From NCBI RefSeq assembly GCF_036010665.1, contig NZ_CP108581.1, positions 2,523,501 to 2,587,500 on the forward strand: 64,000 nucleotides of DNA, in the 5' to 3' direction. The position numbers and the translations under genes are program-made. Below the pieces are notes generated by a model. That model had not been told where the DNA came from, ran no database searches, and was given only the letters and a program-made list of their open reading frames with translations. This document shows, one piece after another, positions 16,455 through 30,387 of the stretch. The first letter of the stretch is position 1. Each line of letters begins with the position of its first letter. The stretch comes from Microbispora sp. NBC_01189. GTDB taxonomy: Bacteria; Actinomycetota; Actinomycetes; Streptosporangiales; Streptosporangiaceae.

Positions 16455-18529
16455 ACCCTGCCTATCCCTTCAGCGCCGTCGTCGGGCTCGACGACCTGAA
16501 GCTGGCCCTGGTGCTGAACGCGGTCTCACCCCGGACCGGCGGCGTCCTGGTGCGCGGGGAGAAGGGAACCGCGAAGTCCACGATCGTCCGCGCGCTGGCC
16601 GCGCAGTTGCCCCGGGTCACCGTGGTGGCGGGGTGCCGCTTCCACTGTGACCCGGCGGCGCCTGATCCGGGGTGCCCCGACGGGCCGCATGAGCCGGACG
16701 CCGCGCGGGTACGGCGGCCGGCGTCGCTGGTGGAGCTTCCGGTGGGAGCCTCGGAGGATCGGCTCGTCGGGTCGCTGGACCTGGAGCGAGCGCTGACCGA
16801 AGGGGTCAAGGCCTTCGAACCCGGACTGCTCGCGGCGGCCCATCGGGGCGTTCTGTACGTGGACGAGGTGAACCTCCTGCACGACCATCTGGTCGATCTG
16901 CTGCTCGACGCGGCGGCGCTCGGGGTCTGCTACGTGGAGCGCGAGACCGTCTCGGTACGGCATGCCGCGCGGTTCCTGCTCGTCGGAACCATGAATCCGG
17001 AGGAAGGGGAGCTCCGGCCGCAGTTGCTCGACCGGTTCGGGCTGACCGTCGAGGTGCGGGCGACCCGGGAGCCCGCCGAACGGGCGGAGGTCGTCCGGCG
17101 GCGGTTCGCGTTCGACGCCGATCCCGAGGGGTTCGCGGCTCGATGGGCCGCTGAGGAGACCGCGCTCGCCGAGCGGATCGCGCGGGCACGGGCCGCCCTT
17201 CCGGCGGTACGACTGCCCGACGCGCGGCTACGGCAGATCGCGGCCGTCTGCGCGGGTTTCGAGGTGGACGGTCTGCGGGCCGACCTCGTCACCGCCCATG
17301 CGGCCGTGGCGCACGCCGCCTGGCAGGGGCGGGACGTGGTGACCCGGGAGGACGTCCGGGTGGCGGCCCGGCTGGCGTTGCCGCACCGCCGTCGCCGCGA
17401 TCCGTTCGACGCGCCCGGGCTGGACGAACGTCTTCTCGACGACCTGCTGGACCGGACCGAGCCCGACGGCCCCGACGATCGGGACGACCGCGACGGGCCC
17501 GGCCGGCCGGAGGGCCCTGACGATCCCCGCGGCCCCCTATCCGATCACGCGCGGTCCGATGGTTCACAGTCCGATGATTCGCGGTCCGATGGTTCGCAGT
17601 CCGACGGCCCCGCTGCACCGTCTCACGAGATTTCGGGCGAAGGTGGCGGTGGTCCCGCGTCCGACGCTCATCCCGGTGACGGGACCACCGCCACCCCTCG
17701 GTCCGAAGACACGGCCCCTCAGGACTCCGCCCCGGAAGACGTGGCGGCGGTGGGGACCCCGTTCCGCGTGCCCGTCCTCAGGGTCGCCGGAGTGGGCGAG
17801 GGCGTGGCGGGCCGGCGGTCCAGCGGCCGGGGGCGCCATGGCCGCACGATCGGCGCCCGCGTCGCCGGCGGCACCGGCCTCAGCGCGATCGATCTCCCCG
17901 CCACGCTCCTGGCGGCCGCCCCCCACCAGGTCCTCCGGGGCAGACGCGGCCCCGGCCTGATCCTCAGGCGCGACGACCTCCGCGAGCCCGTCCGCGAGGG
18001 CCGCGAAGGCAACCTCGTGCTGTTCGTCGTCGACGCCAGCGGCTCGATGGGGGCGCGCAGGAGGATGACGGTCGTCAAGACGGCCGTGCTGAGCCTGCTG
18101 CTGGACGCCTACCAGCGCAGGGACAAGGTGGGTCTGGTCGTCTTCCGCGGCAGGGGCGCGACCGTGGCGCTCCCCCCGACCTCCTCGGTGGAAGCGGGCG
18201 CGGCCCGGCTCCGCGCGCTCCCGACGGGCGGGCGCACCCCCCTGGCCGAGGGCCTCGTGACGGCGGCGGAGGTGCTCCGCGTGGAACGGATGCGCGACCC
18301 GGACCGCCGCCCCCTCCTGGTCGTCGTGACGGACGGCCGCGCGACCTCCGGTGGAGACGTGACCCGCGCGGCCACGGCGCTCGCGGGGGTGACCTCGGTC
18401 GTCGTCGACTGCGAGAGCGGGCCGGTCCGCCTGGGCCTGGCGGGCGCGCTGGCCCTCCGGCTGGGCGCACGGGTGCTCCCGCTGGAGTCGCTGGGCGATC
18501 TCGTACGCGATCGAAGGAAGGCGGGCTGA
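16451..18529 (+). CDS. Putative cobaltochelatase ChlI/ChlD-type AAA+ and VWA subunit
   Basis: 692 residues from the GTG at 16451. The AAA+ domain (about 1-330) has Walker A VRGEKGTAKSTIVRAL, Walker B GVLYVDEVNLLHDHLVDLLL and sensor LLVGTMNPEEGELRPQLLDR. An acidic/Ser-rich linker (about 335-430) contains 9-18 nt repeats giving SDGSQSDDSRSDGSQSDG. A von Willebrand A domain (about 510-692) has the MIDAS motif FVVDASGSMG and the Thr in TPLAEGLVTA. It merges the roles of BchI and BchD. Next to cobN it should be the ATPase motor driving cobalt insertion into hydrogenobyrinic acid a,c-diamide. Confidence 0.9.
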   Translation: MNPAYPFSAVVGLDDLKLALVLNAVSPRTGGVLVRGEKGTAKSTIVRALAAQLPRVTVVAGCRFHCDPAAPDPGCPDGPHEPDAARVRRPASLVELPVGASEDRLVGSLDLERALTEGVKAFEPGLLAAAHRGVLYVDEVNLLHDHLVDLLLDAAALGVCYVERETVSVRHAARFLLVGTMNPEEGELRPQLLDRFGLTVEVRATREPAERAEVVRRRFAFDADPEGFAARWAAEETALAERIARARAALPAVRLPDARLRQIAAVCAGFEVDGLRADLVTAHAAVAHAAWQGRDVVTREDVRVAARLALPHRRRRDPFDAPGLDERLLDDLLDRTEPDGPDDRDDRDGPGRPEGPDDPRGPLSDHARSDGSQSDDSRSDGSQSDGPAAPSHEISGEGGGGPASDAHPGDGTTATPRSEDTAPQDSAPEDVAAVGTPFRVPVLRVAGVGEGVAGRRSSGRGRHGRTIGARVAGGTGLSAIDLPATLLAAAPHQVLRGRRGPGLILRRDDLREPVREGREGNLVLFVVDASGSMGARRRMTVVKTAVLSLLLDAYQRRDKVGLVVFRGRGATVALPPTSSVEAGAARLRALPTGGRTPLAEGLVTAAEVLRVERMRDPDRRPLLVVVTDGRATSGGDVTRAATALAGVTSVVVDCESGPVRLGLAGALALRLGARVLPLESLGDLVRDRRKAG

Positions 18530-18530
18530 G

Positions 18531-19133
18531 ATGCCGCAGGGCAGACCGGAGAACGTCCCGGACGACGGGCTGACGACCCGGCAGCGCCGGACGAGGTCGC
18601 TGCTCATGGTGCATACGGGGCCGGGCAAGGGAAAGTCGACGGCCGCGTTCGGCATGGCGTTGCGCGCCTGGAACCAGGGGTGGCCGATCGGGGTGTTCCA
18701 GTTCGTGAAGTCGGCCAAGTGGCGGGTCGGCGAGGAACGCGCCCTGACCGTGCTCGGCGCGAGCGGCGAGGGCGGCACCGTGGCCTGGCACAAGATGGGC
18801 GAGGGCTGGTCGTGGATCCAGCGGCCGGGCACCGAGGCCGACCACGCCGCCGACGCCCGCGAGGGCTGGGAGCAGATCAAACGCGACCTCGCGGCCGAGA
18901 CGTACCGGTTCTACGTGCTGGACGAGTTCACCTATCCGCTGAAGTGGGGGTGGATCGACCTCGACGACGTGATCTCGGCGCTGGCCGGACGCCCGGGGGC
19001 CCAGCACGTCGTCATCACCGGGCGCGACGCGCCCGCCCGGCTGGTGGAGGCCGCGGATCTCGTGACGGAGATGGGCAAGGTCCGCCATCCCATGGACACC
19101 GGGCAGAAGGGCCAGAAGGGCATCGAGTGGTGA
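18531..19133 (+). CDS. cobO: Cob(I)yrinic acid a,c-diamide adenosyltransferase
   Basis: 200 residues of the CobA/CobO/BtuR fold: the P-loop HTGPGKGKSTAAFGMALRAW, FQFVKSAKWRVGEE, ETYRFYVLDEFTYPLKWGWI and a C-terminal HPMDTGQKGQKGIEW. It transfers the adenosyl group of ATP to Co(I) corrinoid, forming the Co-C bond. It starts 2 nt after the chelatase stop and overlaps cobB by 4 bp, so it belongs to the same riboswitch-controlled operon. Confidence 0.95.
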   Translation: MPQGRPENVPDDGLTTRQRRTRSLLMVHTGPGKGKSTAAFGMALRAWNQGWPIGVFQFVKSAKWRVGEERALTVLGASGEGGTVAWHKMGEGWSWIQRPGTEADHAADAREGWEQIKRDLAAETYRFYVLDEFTYPLKWGWIDLDDVISALAGRPGAQHVVITGRDAPARLVEAADLVTEMGKVRHPMDTGQKGQKGIEW

Positions 19134-20433
19134 CCGGGGTCCCGCGACTGGTGGTCGCGGCACCGGCGTCGGGTAGCGGCAAGACGACAGTGGCCACGGG
19201 CCTGATGGCGGCGCTCGCGGCGCGCGGGCTGCGCGTCGCGCCGTTCAAGGTGGGGCCCGACTACATCGACCCGGGCTACCACACGCTGGCCGCCGGGCGT
19301 CCCGGGCGCAACCTCGATCCGTGGCTGACCGGCGAGGAGCAGGTGACGCCGCTGTTCCTGCACGGCTCCGCGGGTTGCGACATCGCGGTCGTCGAAGGCG
19401 TGATGGGACTGTTCGACGGGCGCGGCGACGGCGACTTCGCCTCGACCGCGCACGTGGCGCGGCTGCTGGGCGCGCCCGTGGTGCTCGTCGTGGACGCGGG
19501 CAGGCAGAGCAGGTCGGTGGCGGCGCTGGTCCACGGCTTCGCGACGTTCGACTCGCGGGTGCGGGTGGCGGGCGTGGTGCTGAACCGCCTCGGGTCGGCG
19601 CGTCACGAGGAGCTGTGCCGGACGGCGCTGGAGGAGACCGGGGTTCCGGTGCTGGGAGCCGTCCACCGTGACGACGACGTGGTGACGCCGTCCCGCCATC
19701 TCGGGCTGGTCCCGGCGGCCGAGCGGCTGCCCGCCGCCGTGACGGCGGTGGACCGGCTCGGCTCGCTCGTGGCGGGATCGTGTGACCTGGACGGTCTCGT
19801 ACGGCTCGCCGGGACCGTGGCGCCGCTGACCGGCGAGCCGTGGGACCCGTCGGGCGGCCGGGAGCCCGGGGCGCGGCGGGTGGTGGCGGTCGCGGGCGGC
19901 GCGGCGTTCACGTTCGGATACGCCGAGCACGTCGAGATGCTGACCGCCGCCGGGGCGCAGGTCGCGGTGTTCGACCCGGTACGCGACGAGCACCTGCCGG
20001 AAGGCGCGTCCGCGCTGGTCGTGGGGGGCGGCTTCCCCGAGATGTACGCGGCGGAGCTGTCGGCCAACGAGCCCCTGCGCGCCGAGGTCGCCGCGTTCCC
20101 GGGCGCGGTGGCGGCCGAGTGCGCGGGGCTGCTCTATCTGTGCGAGGAGCTGGACGGCCGCCCGATGTGCGGCCGGGTGCCGGGCCGGGCGCACATGACC
20201 GGCCGGCTGACGCTGGGCTACCGCGACGCGGTGGCCGTACGCGACACGCTGCTGACCCGGCAGGGCGAGCGGTTCAGGGGCCACGAGTTCCACCGGACCA
20301 CGGTCACCGGCGGCGGGCAGCCCGTTTTCCGGTGGCGTGGCGGCGCCGACGGGGCCGGCGACGCCCGGCTCACCGCGTCGTACCTGCACCTGCACTGGGC
20401 GGGCGCGCCGCAACTCGCCCGCCGGCTGCTGGC

Positions 20434-24042
<3,609 letters not shown>

Positions 24043-24059
24043 GGCAAGGTCCTCCCTCG

Positions 24060-24250
24060 GGGTCCTCGCCCCGGGTCGTGGCGGCGCGACGGCAGGAGTC
24101 TCCTGGCTCCCGGATCGACGCTCACCCCGGCCTTCCCGTCTTCCGACAGTGGCCGTGTGGTGGGGTTCGCTCCCCGGTCACAGTGGCGGGACCGCGCCGG
24201 ATTCACACCGGCTTCCTCCGCTTGCCATCGCTCACCGCAGACCCTACGTG
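24060..24250 (-). ncRNA. Cobalamin riboswitch (2), upstream of cobN
   Basis: Read on the minus strand: GGAAGCCGGTGTGAATCCGG, then CGCGGTCCC and the B12 box GCCACTGTGACCGGGG (box at 24179-24187), then GGGAGCCAGGAGACTCCTGCC near 24091-24114. These are the canonical AdoCbl-riboswitch elements in order. The RNA ends just before the GGAGGA ribosome site of cobN. It occupies nearly the whole gap to the divergent cobG gene. Confidence 0.94.
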
Positions 24251-24295
24251 ACGAAGGTCGCGGAGAAAACTGGGGTTAGCATCCTCTTCGTGGTC

Positions 24296-25510
24296 ATGGG
24301 TGGCTTTTCTGGGCGCGCCGCCCGGGACGCCTGTCCCGGCGCGCTCCAGGTGCACGCCGCGGCGGACGGGGCGCTGGCCCGGGTCCGGGTGCCCGGCGGC
24401 GGGCTGGCCGTCGGCGCGTTGCGCGAACTGGCCGACTGCGCGTGCGAGCTGGGCGGCGGGGTCGTGGAGCTGACGTCGCGGGCCAACGTGCAGGTGCGCG
24501 GGCTGGCCGACCCACCGGCGTTCGCCGCGCGGATGGCCACCGCCGGACTGCTGCCGTCGGCGACCCACGAGCGCGTGCGCAACATCGTCGCCTCGCCGCT
24601 CAGCGGCCGTTCGGCGACGGCCGTCCTGGACGTGCGGCCTCTGGTGGCGGACCTCGACGCGGCCCTGTGCGGCCGTCCCGCCCTGGCCGGTCTGCCCGGC
24701 CGGTTCCTGTTCGCGCTCGACGACGGAACGGGGGACGTCCTCGGGCTCGGTGCGGACGTGACCCTCGCCGCACACTCCGTCACTCACCCCGGCGACCATC
24801 CCGGCGACCATCCCGGCGGCGGCCTGACTCTGCTGCTCGCGGGCGAGCCGGTCGGGTCGGTGAGCGCCGGTGACGCCGTCTCCGTCGCGCTCGTCGCCGC
24901 CGAGGTGTTCCAGGAGGTACGCGGGGACGCCTGGCGGCTGGCCGAGCTCCCCGGCGGACCGGCGACAATCGCCGCCCGCCTCCCCGGCCACCTCGCTGTG
25001 CTGCCCCCCATGCCGGTGCCGCCCACCACGCCGCGCAGGGGCGGCCCGTTCGCGCAGGTGGACGGCCGGGTGGCGCTCGACGTGATCGTTCCCCTCGGCA
25101 GGCTCACCGCCGGCCAGGCCGGCCTGCTCGCCGATCTGGCCGCTGGTGAGGTACGGCTGACACCGTGGCGCACCGTCGTGCTGCCCGACCTCGCGCCCGA
25201 GGCGGTCGGGCCGGTGACCGGCGCGCTCGCCGGAGCGGGGCTGGTGACCGACCCCGCCTCGCCGTACGCCAGGCTGTCGGCCTGCACCGGACGGCCCGGC
25301 TGCGCGAAGGCGCTCGCCGACGTCCAGGCGGACGCGGTGCGCTGGGCGGAGTCCGGCGTGCTCGCGCCGCCGGGCGTCCGGCCACCAGGTGTCGAACCGC
25401 TCGATGTCGGCCTGATCCACTGGGCGGGCTGCGAACGCCGCTGCGGCCGCCCGAAGGGCCGGGTCACCGACGTGGTCGCCACGACCGGCGGCTACGACGT
25501 CCGCCGTTGA
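24296..25510 (+). CDS. cobG: Precorrin-3B synthase (CobG-like Fe-S/sirohaem oxygenase)
   Basis: About 404 residues with two repeated ferredoxin-like sirohaem-binding halves. The nitrite/sulfite-reductase-type ligands are present: [16 protein letters not shown] and [14 protein letters not shown], supplying four Cys for a [4Fe-4S] cluster. CobG hydroxylates C20 of precorrin-3A using O2, a hallmark of the aerobic pathway. ATG at 24296 is chosen; in-frame GTGs at 24290 and 24248 are alternatives and none has a clear ribosome site. A 12-nt repeat gives [13 protein letters not shown] at about 24788. Confidence 0.85.
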   Translation: MGGFSGRAARDACPGALQVHAAADGALARVRVPGGGLAVGALRELADCACELGGGVVELTSRANVQVRGLADPPAFAARMATAGLLPSATHERVRNIVASPLSGRSATAVLDVRPLVADLDAALCGRPALAGLPGRFLFALDDGTGDVLGLGADVTLAAHSVTHPGDHPGDHPGGGLTLLLAGEPVGSVSAGDAVSVALVAAEVFQEVRGDAWRLAELPGGPATIAARLPGHLAVLPPMPVPPTTPRRGGPFAQVDGRVALDVIVPLGRLTAGQAGLLADLAAGEVRLTPWRTVVLPDLAPEAVGPVTGALAGAGLVTDPASPYARLSACTGRPGCAKALADVQADAVRWAESGVLAPPGVRPPGVEPLDVGLIHWAGCERRCGRPKGRVTDVVATTGGYDVRR

Positions 25511-25554
25511 CCGTCCACCCATCGACCGTCCGTTACCGACGAACAGAGGTGTCC

Positions 25555-26199
25555 GTGCCCGAGCACGACTACGTCCGCGAGCACGACTACGTCCGCGACG
25601 GAGCGGAGATATACCGGCGGTCGTTCGCGACCATCAGGGCCGAGGCCGACCTGTCGGGGCTACCCGCCGACATCGCCCGGGTCGCGGTCCGCATGATCCA
25701 TGCGTGCGGCATGACCGATCTGGTCGCCGACCTCGATCACTCCCCCGGCGTGGTCGAGAAGGCGCGCGCGGCGCTGGTGGCGGGCGCGCCTGTGCTGTGC
25801 GACGCGCGGATGGTCGCCTCCGGCATCACCAGGAGGCGCCTGCCCGCCGGCAACGAGATCGTCTGCAAGCTGGACGACCCCCGCGTGCCCGCACTCGCCG
25901 AACGGCTCGGCACCACCCGCAGCGCGGCCGCGCTCGACCTGTGGCTCGACCGCCTCGACGGCGCGGTCGTGGCCGTCGGCAACGCCCCGACCGCGCTGTT
26001 CCGGCTGCTCGAACTGGTCGCCGAAGGCGCGCGACCGCCCGCCGCCGTATTGGGCGTCCCGGTCGGGTTCATCGGCGCGGCCGAGTCCAAGCGCGCCCTC
26101 GCGGCGTCCGGCCTGGAGTTTCTGGTTGTCCACGGCCGCCGGGGCGGCAGTGCCATGACGGCGGCGGCGGTCAACGCCATCGCCTGCGAGCAGGAGTGA
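25555..26199 (+). CDS. cobH: Precorrin-8X methylmutase
   Basis: 214 residues: the CobH/CbiC fold with [27 protein letters not shown] (the catalytic His), [30 protein letters not shown] and [16 protein letters not shown]. It moves the methyl group from C11 to C12 to form hydrogenobyrinate. AGAGG 5 nt upstream of GTG 25555 fixes the start. An exact 18-nt tandem duplication near the N-terminus gives [12 protein letters not shown]. It lies between cobG and cobIJ in one transcription unit. Confidence 0.95.
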   Translation: MPEHDYVREHDYVRDGAEIYRRSFATIRAEADLSGLPADIARVAVRMIHACGMTDLVADLDHSPGVVEKARAALVAGAPVLCDARMVASGITRRRLPAGNEIVCKLDDPRVPALAERLGTTRSAAALDLWLDRLDGAVVAVGNAPTALFRLLELVAEGARPPAAVLGVPVGFIGAAESKRALAASGLEFLVVHGRRGGSAMTAAAVNAIACEQE

Positions 26200-26205
26200 C
26201 GAGAC

Positions 26206-27702
26206 GTGACAGGAACGCTCTACGGCGTCGGCCTCGGCCCTGGCGACCCCGAACTGATGACCGTGAAGGCCGCCCGCCTGATCGGCGAGGCCGACGTGAT
26301 CGCCTACCACGCGGCGCGGCACGGCCGCAGCATCGCCCGTTCGATCGCGGCCCACCACATGCGCGACGGGCAGATCGAGGAGCTCCTGCAGTATCCGCTG
26401 ACGACGGAGACGACCGACCACCCCGGCGGCTACCAGGGCGCGCTCGACGACTTCTACGCCGGCTGCGCCGCCCGGCTCGCCGCGCACCTGGACGCCGGAC
26501 GCGACGTCGTCGTGCTGTGCGAGGGAGACCCCCTCTTCTACGGGTCGTACATGCACATGCACAAGCGGCTCGCGCACCGCTACCCGGCCGAGGTCGTCCC
26601 GGGCGTCACGTCGATCGCGGGGGCGTCCGCCGTGCTGGGCCGCCCGCTGGTCGAACGCGACGAGACGCTGACGGTCCTGCCCGGGACCCTGCCCGCCGGC
26701 GTGCTGGCCGAGAAGCTGCGCGGCACGGACTCGGCGGCGGTGCTCAAGCTGGGCCGCACGTTCGAGAAGGTGCGCGACGCCCTCGCCGAGGCGGGCCGCC
26801 TCGACGAGGCCTGGTACGTCGAGCGCGCCACAACCGACGCCCAGCGCGTGGCCCCGCTCAAGGACGTGGACCCGGGGCAGGTGCCGTACTTCTCGCTGGC
26901 GCTGATTCCCAGCCCGGCCCAGCTCACGTTCGTGCCGGAGATCGCGGAACGCACCGTTCCCGGCGAGGTCGCGGTCGTCGGCCTCGGCCCCGCCGGACGG
27001 CCCTGGCTGACCCCCGAGGCGCAGGAGGTTCTCGCCGAAGCCACCGACCTGGTCGGATACGGCCCCTACGTGGACCGGGTCGCGCCCAACCCCCGCCAGA
27101 CGCGGCACCGTACCGACAACCGCGTCGAGGCCGAGCGCGCTCGTCACGCGCTCGACCTCGCCCTCGCCGGGGCGCGGGTCGCGGTCGTGTCGTCCGGTGA
27201 CCCGGGCGTGTTCGCGATGGCCAGCGCGGTGCTGGAGGCCGCCGCCGACCCGCGTTACGCGGACGTCCCGGTGCGGGTGGTGCCCGGTCTGACCGCCGCG
27301 CAGGCCGTGGCCGGCCGGGCGGGTGCGCCGCTCGGCCACGACTACTGCGTGCTGTCGCTGTCGGACCAGCTCAAGCCGTGGGAGGTGGTCGCCGGGCGGA
27401 TCTCCGCCGCCGCCCGCGCCGACCTCGTCCTCGCGATCTACAACCCGGCGTCGAAGACCCGCACCTGGCAGGTCGCCGCGGCCCGCGACCTGCTGCTCGA
27501 ACACCGCGATCCGGGCACCCCCGTGGTGGTCGGCCGCGACGTCGGCGGCGAGCAGGAGTCGGTCGTGATCACCACTCTCGGCGATCTCGACCCGGCCGCG
27601 ATCGACATGCGCTGCCTGCTGATCGTCGGGTCGTCCACCACCCGCGTCGTCGAACGCGCGGACGGGGCGATCGTGTTCACCCCGCGCCGCTATCCCGCGT
27701 GA
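26206..27702 (+). CDS. cobIJ: Fused precorrin-2 C20-methyltransferase / precorrin-3B C17-methyltransferase
   Basis: 498 residues with two tetrapyrrole-methylase domains. CobI (about 1-243) has GTLYGVGLGPGDPELMTVKA, VVVLCEGDPLFYGSYMHM and VVPGVTSIAGASA. CobJ (about 245-498) has EVAVVGLGPAGRPWLTPEA, VVSSGDPGVFAMASAVLEA and LAIYNPASKTRTWQ. Both SAM-binding GxGPGD/GLGPAG loops are intact, so both steps should work. Such CobI-CobJ fusions are normal in actinobacteria. The 3' end overlaps the convergent cobK by 13 bp. Confidence 0.95.
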   Translation: MTGTLYGVGLGPGDPELMTVKAARLIGEADVIAYHAARHGRSIARSIAAHHMRDGQIEELLQYPLTTETTDHPGGYQGALDDFYAGCAARLAAHLDAGRDVVVLCEGDPLFYGSYMHMHKRLAHRYPAEVVPGVTSIAGASAVLGRPLVERDETLTVLPGTLPAGVLAEKLRGTDSAAVLKLGRTFEKVRDALAEAGRLDEAWYVERATTDAQRVAPLKDVDPGQVPYFSLALIPSPAQLTFVPEIAERTVPGEVAVVGLGPAGRPWLTPEAQEVLAEATDLVGYGPYVDRVAPNPRQTRHRTDNRVEAERARHALDLALAGARVAVVSSGDPGVFAMASAVLEAAADPRYADVPVRVVPGLTAAQAVAGRAGAPLGHDYCVLSLSDQLKPWEVVAGRISAAARADLVLAIYNPASKTRTWQVAAARDLLLEHRDPGTPVVVGRDVGGEQESVVITTLGDLDPAAIDMRCLLIVGSSTTRVVERADGAIVFTPRRYPA

Positions 27703-28430
27703 TCGCGTACCCAGGTGACGGCGTCGGCGACGTCCGTCACCCGGGTCACGCCGCCGGGCGTCGCGGGCCGGTCCACCATGACGACCGGCAGCCCCGCCTC
27801 GCGCGCCGCGACCAGCTTGGCGCGGGTCTGTTCCCCGCCGCTGTCCTTGGTGACCAGCACGTCGAGCCGGTGCTCGCCGATCAGGGCGCGCTCTCCCGCC
27901 ACCGTGTACGGCCCCCGGGCGAGGACGACGTGGACGTTCGCGGGCACTGGCGGCTCCGGCGGGTCGACCGACCTCGCCAGGAACCACAACCCGGTCAGCG
28001 GCGCGAACACCGGAAGGCTGCGGCGGCCCGTCGTCAGGAACACGCGGCTCCCGAGACCGGGCAGCGCGTCCGCCGCCGCCCGGAGCGACGGAACCCGCAG
28101 CCACGCGTCCCCCGGACCCTCCGACCAGCCCGGACGCCGCAGCCCGAGCAGCGGCGTTCCGGTCACCGCGCACGCGTGCGCCGCCGACTCGCTCATCCGC
28201 CGGGCGAACGGATGCGTGGCGTCCACCACGACGCGCGGGCCATGCTCGGCGATCCACCGGGCGAGGCCGTCCGGGCCGCCGAACCCACCCGACCTGACCT
28301 CGCCCTCGGGCAGCCGGGGATCGGCGACCCGGCCGGCCAGCGACGACACCACCCGCAGGCCCGGCAGCGGCGCCAGCTCGGCGGCCAGCGCCCGCGCCTC
28401 GGCCGTGCCGCCGAGGATCAGGACGAGCAC
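27690..28430 (-). CDS. cobK: Precorrin-6A reductase
   Basis: 246 residues, a Rossmann-like NAD(P)H enzyme: MLVLILGGTAEARALAAEL at the N-terminus, VVDATHPFARRMSESAAHAC in the middle, VFLTTGRRSLPVF and VLVTKDSGGEQTRAKLVAAR. It reduces the C18-C19 double bond of precorrin-6A. It is the last gene of the cobF-cobL-cobM-cobK operon and overlaps cobM by 13 bp. Confidence 0.94.
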   Translation of the reverse strand: MLVLILGGTAEARALAAELAPLPGLRVVSSLAGRVADPRLPEGEVRSGGFGGPDGLARWIAEHGPRVVVDATHPFARRMSESAAHACAVTGTPLLGLRRPGWSEGPGDAWLRVPSLRAAADALPGLGSRVFLTTGRRSLPVFAPLTGLWFLARSVDPPEPPVPANVHVVLARGPYTVAGERALIGEHRLDVLVTKDSGGEQTRAKLVAAREAGLPVVMVDRPATPGGVTRVTDVADAVTWVRDHAG

Positions 28431-29170
28431 GCGCGGTCCCGCGCGGCCGAGTAGAGGTGACTGTCGGGGAACTCGTGCGCCGTCAGCGCCCGCCCCACCA
28501 CGATCACGGCGGTCCGCCTGATCCCCGCCGCGACCACCTGATCGGTGATGTCGCCGAGGGTGCCCCTGATGATTTCCTCGTCGTCCCGGCTGGCGCGTGC
28601 GACGACCGCCACCGGGCAGTCCGCGCCGTACGCGGGCAGCAGGTCGGCCACGACGGCGGCGATCCGCTGCACGGCCAGGTGCAGCACCATCGTGGCGCGG
28701 CTGGCCGACAGCGTCGCGAGGTCCTCGCCGGGCGGCATCGGGGTGGCGCGCGCCGACGTCCTGGTCAGGATGATCGTCTGGCTCACCTCGGGCACCGTCA
28801 GCTCCCGCCCCAGCGCCGCGGCGGCGGCCGCGAAGGCGGGCACCCCCGGGATCACCTCGTACGGCACGCCGTGCGCGTCGAGCCTGCGCATCTGCTCGGC
28901 GACCGCGCTGAACACCGACGGGTCGCCGGAGTGCAGCCGCGCCACGTCGAGCCCCGCCGCGTGCGCCGCCGTCATCTCGGCGACGATCTCGTCCAGGGTG
29001 AGGTTCGCGGTGTCCACGAGCCGTGCGCCGGGCGGGCAGTCGGCGAGCAGGTCGCGCGGCACGAGCGACCCCGCGTACAGGCAGACCGGCGCCGCCCGCA
29101 GGGCGCGCAGCCCGCGCACCGTGATGAGGTCGGCCGCTCCGGGCCCCGCACCGATGAATCGAACCGTCAC
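28418..29170 (-). CDS. cobM: Precorrin-4 C11-methyltransferase
   Basis: 250 residues, a tetrapyrrole methylase: VTVRFIGAGPGAADLITVRG, LYAGSLVPRDLLADCP, VARLHSGDPSVFSAVAEQM, YEVIPGVPAFAAAAAALG, and TIILTRTSARATPMPPGE. The GTG at 29170 begins the conserved N-terminus and overlaps the cobL stop by 4 bp. It methylates C11 using SAM, before ring contraction is completed by CobF. Confidence 0.95.
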   Translation of the reverse strand: MTVRFIGAGPGAADLITVRGLRALRAAPVCLYAGSLVPRDLLADCPPGARLVDTANLTLDEIVAEMTAAHAAGLDVARLHSGDPSVFSAVAEQMRRLDAHGVPYEVIPGVPAFAAAAAALGRELTVPEVSQTIILTRTSARATPMPPGEDLATLSASRATMVLHLAVQRIAAVVADLLPAYGADCPVAVVARASRDDEEIIRGTLGDITDQVVAAGIRRTAVIVVGRALTAHEFPDSHLYSAARDRACSS

Positions 29171-30387
29171 TGCTCGCGCTCCTTCCGCGCCGTCCAGATG
29201 GTCACCGGCATCAGGGGACGCCATCCGGTGAAGCCGCCCACCGGCGAGGCGCGCTGCACCGACAACCGCACGAGGTCCCCGCCGAGCCGCGTGTGCCACC
29301 CGGCGAGAACCGCCTCCGACTCCACCGTGACCGCGTTCGCGACGAGCCTGCCGCCCGGGGCGAGGGCGTCCCAGCAGGTCTCGACCACCCCGGCTCCCGT
29401 CACGCCGCCGCCCACGAAGACGGCCGCCGGGGCCGGCAGCCCGCCGAGCGCGCCCGGGGCGGCTCCGGTGACGACCCGCAGGCGCGGCACGCCCAGCGCG
29501 TCCGCGTTGCGCCTGACGCGGTCCGCGCGGACGGGGTCGCGCTCGACGGCGACGGCCCGGCACGAGGGATGCGCGCGCAGCCACTCGACGGCCACGCTCC
29601 CCGAACCCGCCCCCACGTCCCAGAGCAACTCGCCCGGCAGGGGCGCCAGCTTGGCCAGGGTGACGGCGCGCACCTCCTGCTTGGTGAGCTGCCCGTCCGA
29701 CTCGTACGCCTCGTCCGGCAGCCCCGGCACCCGCCCCAGCGGAGCCGTGGACGGGACGTCGGCGCAGGTCACCGCCACGACGTTCAGCGCGGGCAGGGTC
29801 TCGCCGGCCGGCCAGCCCTCGGCCGTGCCGTCGTGGCGGGACTCGGTCGCCGCGCCGAGATCGCCGAGGACGGTGACGCGGCTCGCGCCGTACCCCCGCT
29901 CGGTCAGCAGGGCGGCGACCAGCGCGGGCGTGTCCGCGCCCGCGCTGAGGACGAGGACGCGGCGGCCGGGCGCGAGCGCGGCGGTCAGCGCGGCGAGGGG
30001 CCGCCCGACCAGGCTGACGGTCTCGACCTCCTCGGCGGCCCAGCCGAGCCGCGCGCAGGCCAGGGTGACCGACGACACGTGCGGCAGCACCCGCAACCGT
30101 TCCGGCACGAGCAGCCGGGCGAGCGTCGCGCCGACTCCGAAGACCATGGGGTCACCGCTGGCGAGCACCGCGACCGCGCGTCCCGCGTGCGCGTCGAGCA
30201 GCCCCGGCAGGCCCGCGACCAGCGGCGACGGGTACGGCACCCGCTCGGAGGCCACCGACGCGGGCAGCAGCGCGAGCTGCCTGGCCGACCCGACCACGAC
30301 GTCCGCGGCGCTCAGCTCGGCGCGCGCCGCGTCGGTGAGACCGGCCCAGCCGTCCGCACCGATCCCGACGACCGACACCGGCCTCAT
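29167..30387 (-). CDS. cobL: Precorrin-6Y C5,15-methyltransferase (decarboxylating)
   Basis: 406 residues in two domains. The CobE-like tetrapyrrole methylase (about 1-200) has VSVVGIGADGWAGL and VLASGDPMVFGVGATLAR. The Rossmann-type SAM methyltransferase (CbiT-like, about 215-406) has TKQEVRAVTLAKLAPLPGEL, LLWDVGAGSGSVAVEW and FVGGGVTGAGVVE. It methylates C5 and C15 and decarboxylates the C12 acetate. The ATG at 30387 overlaps the cobF stop by 4 bp. Confidence 0.95.
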   Translation of the reverse strand: MRPVSVVGIGADGWAGLTDAARAELSAADVVVGSARQLALLPASVASERVPYPSPLVAGLPGLLDAHAGRAVAVLASGDPMVFGVGATLARLLVPERLRVLPHVSSVTLACARLGWAAEEVETVSLVGRPLAALTAALAPGRRVLVLSAGADTPALVAALLTERGYGASRVTVLGDLGAATESRHDGTAEGWPAGETLPALNVVAVTCADVPSTAPLGRVPGLPDEAYESDGQLTKQEVRAVTLAKLAPLPGELLWDVGAGSGSVAVEWLRAHPSCRAVAVERDPVRADRVRRNADALGVPRLRVVTGAAPGALGGLPAPAAVFVGGGVTGAGVVETCWDALAPGGRLVANAVTVESEAVLAGWHTRLGGDLVRLSVQRASPVGGFTGWRPLMPVTIWTARKEREQ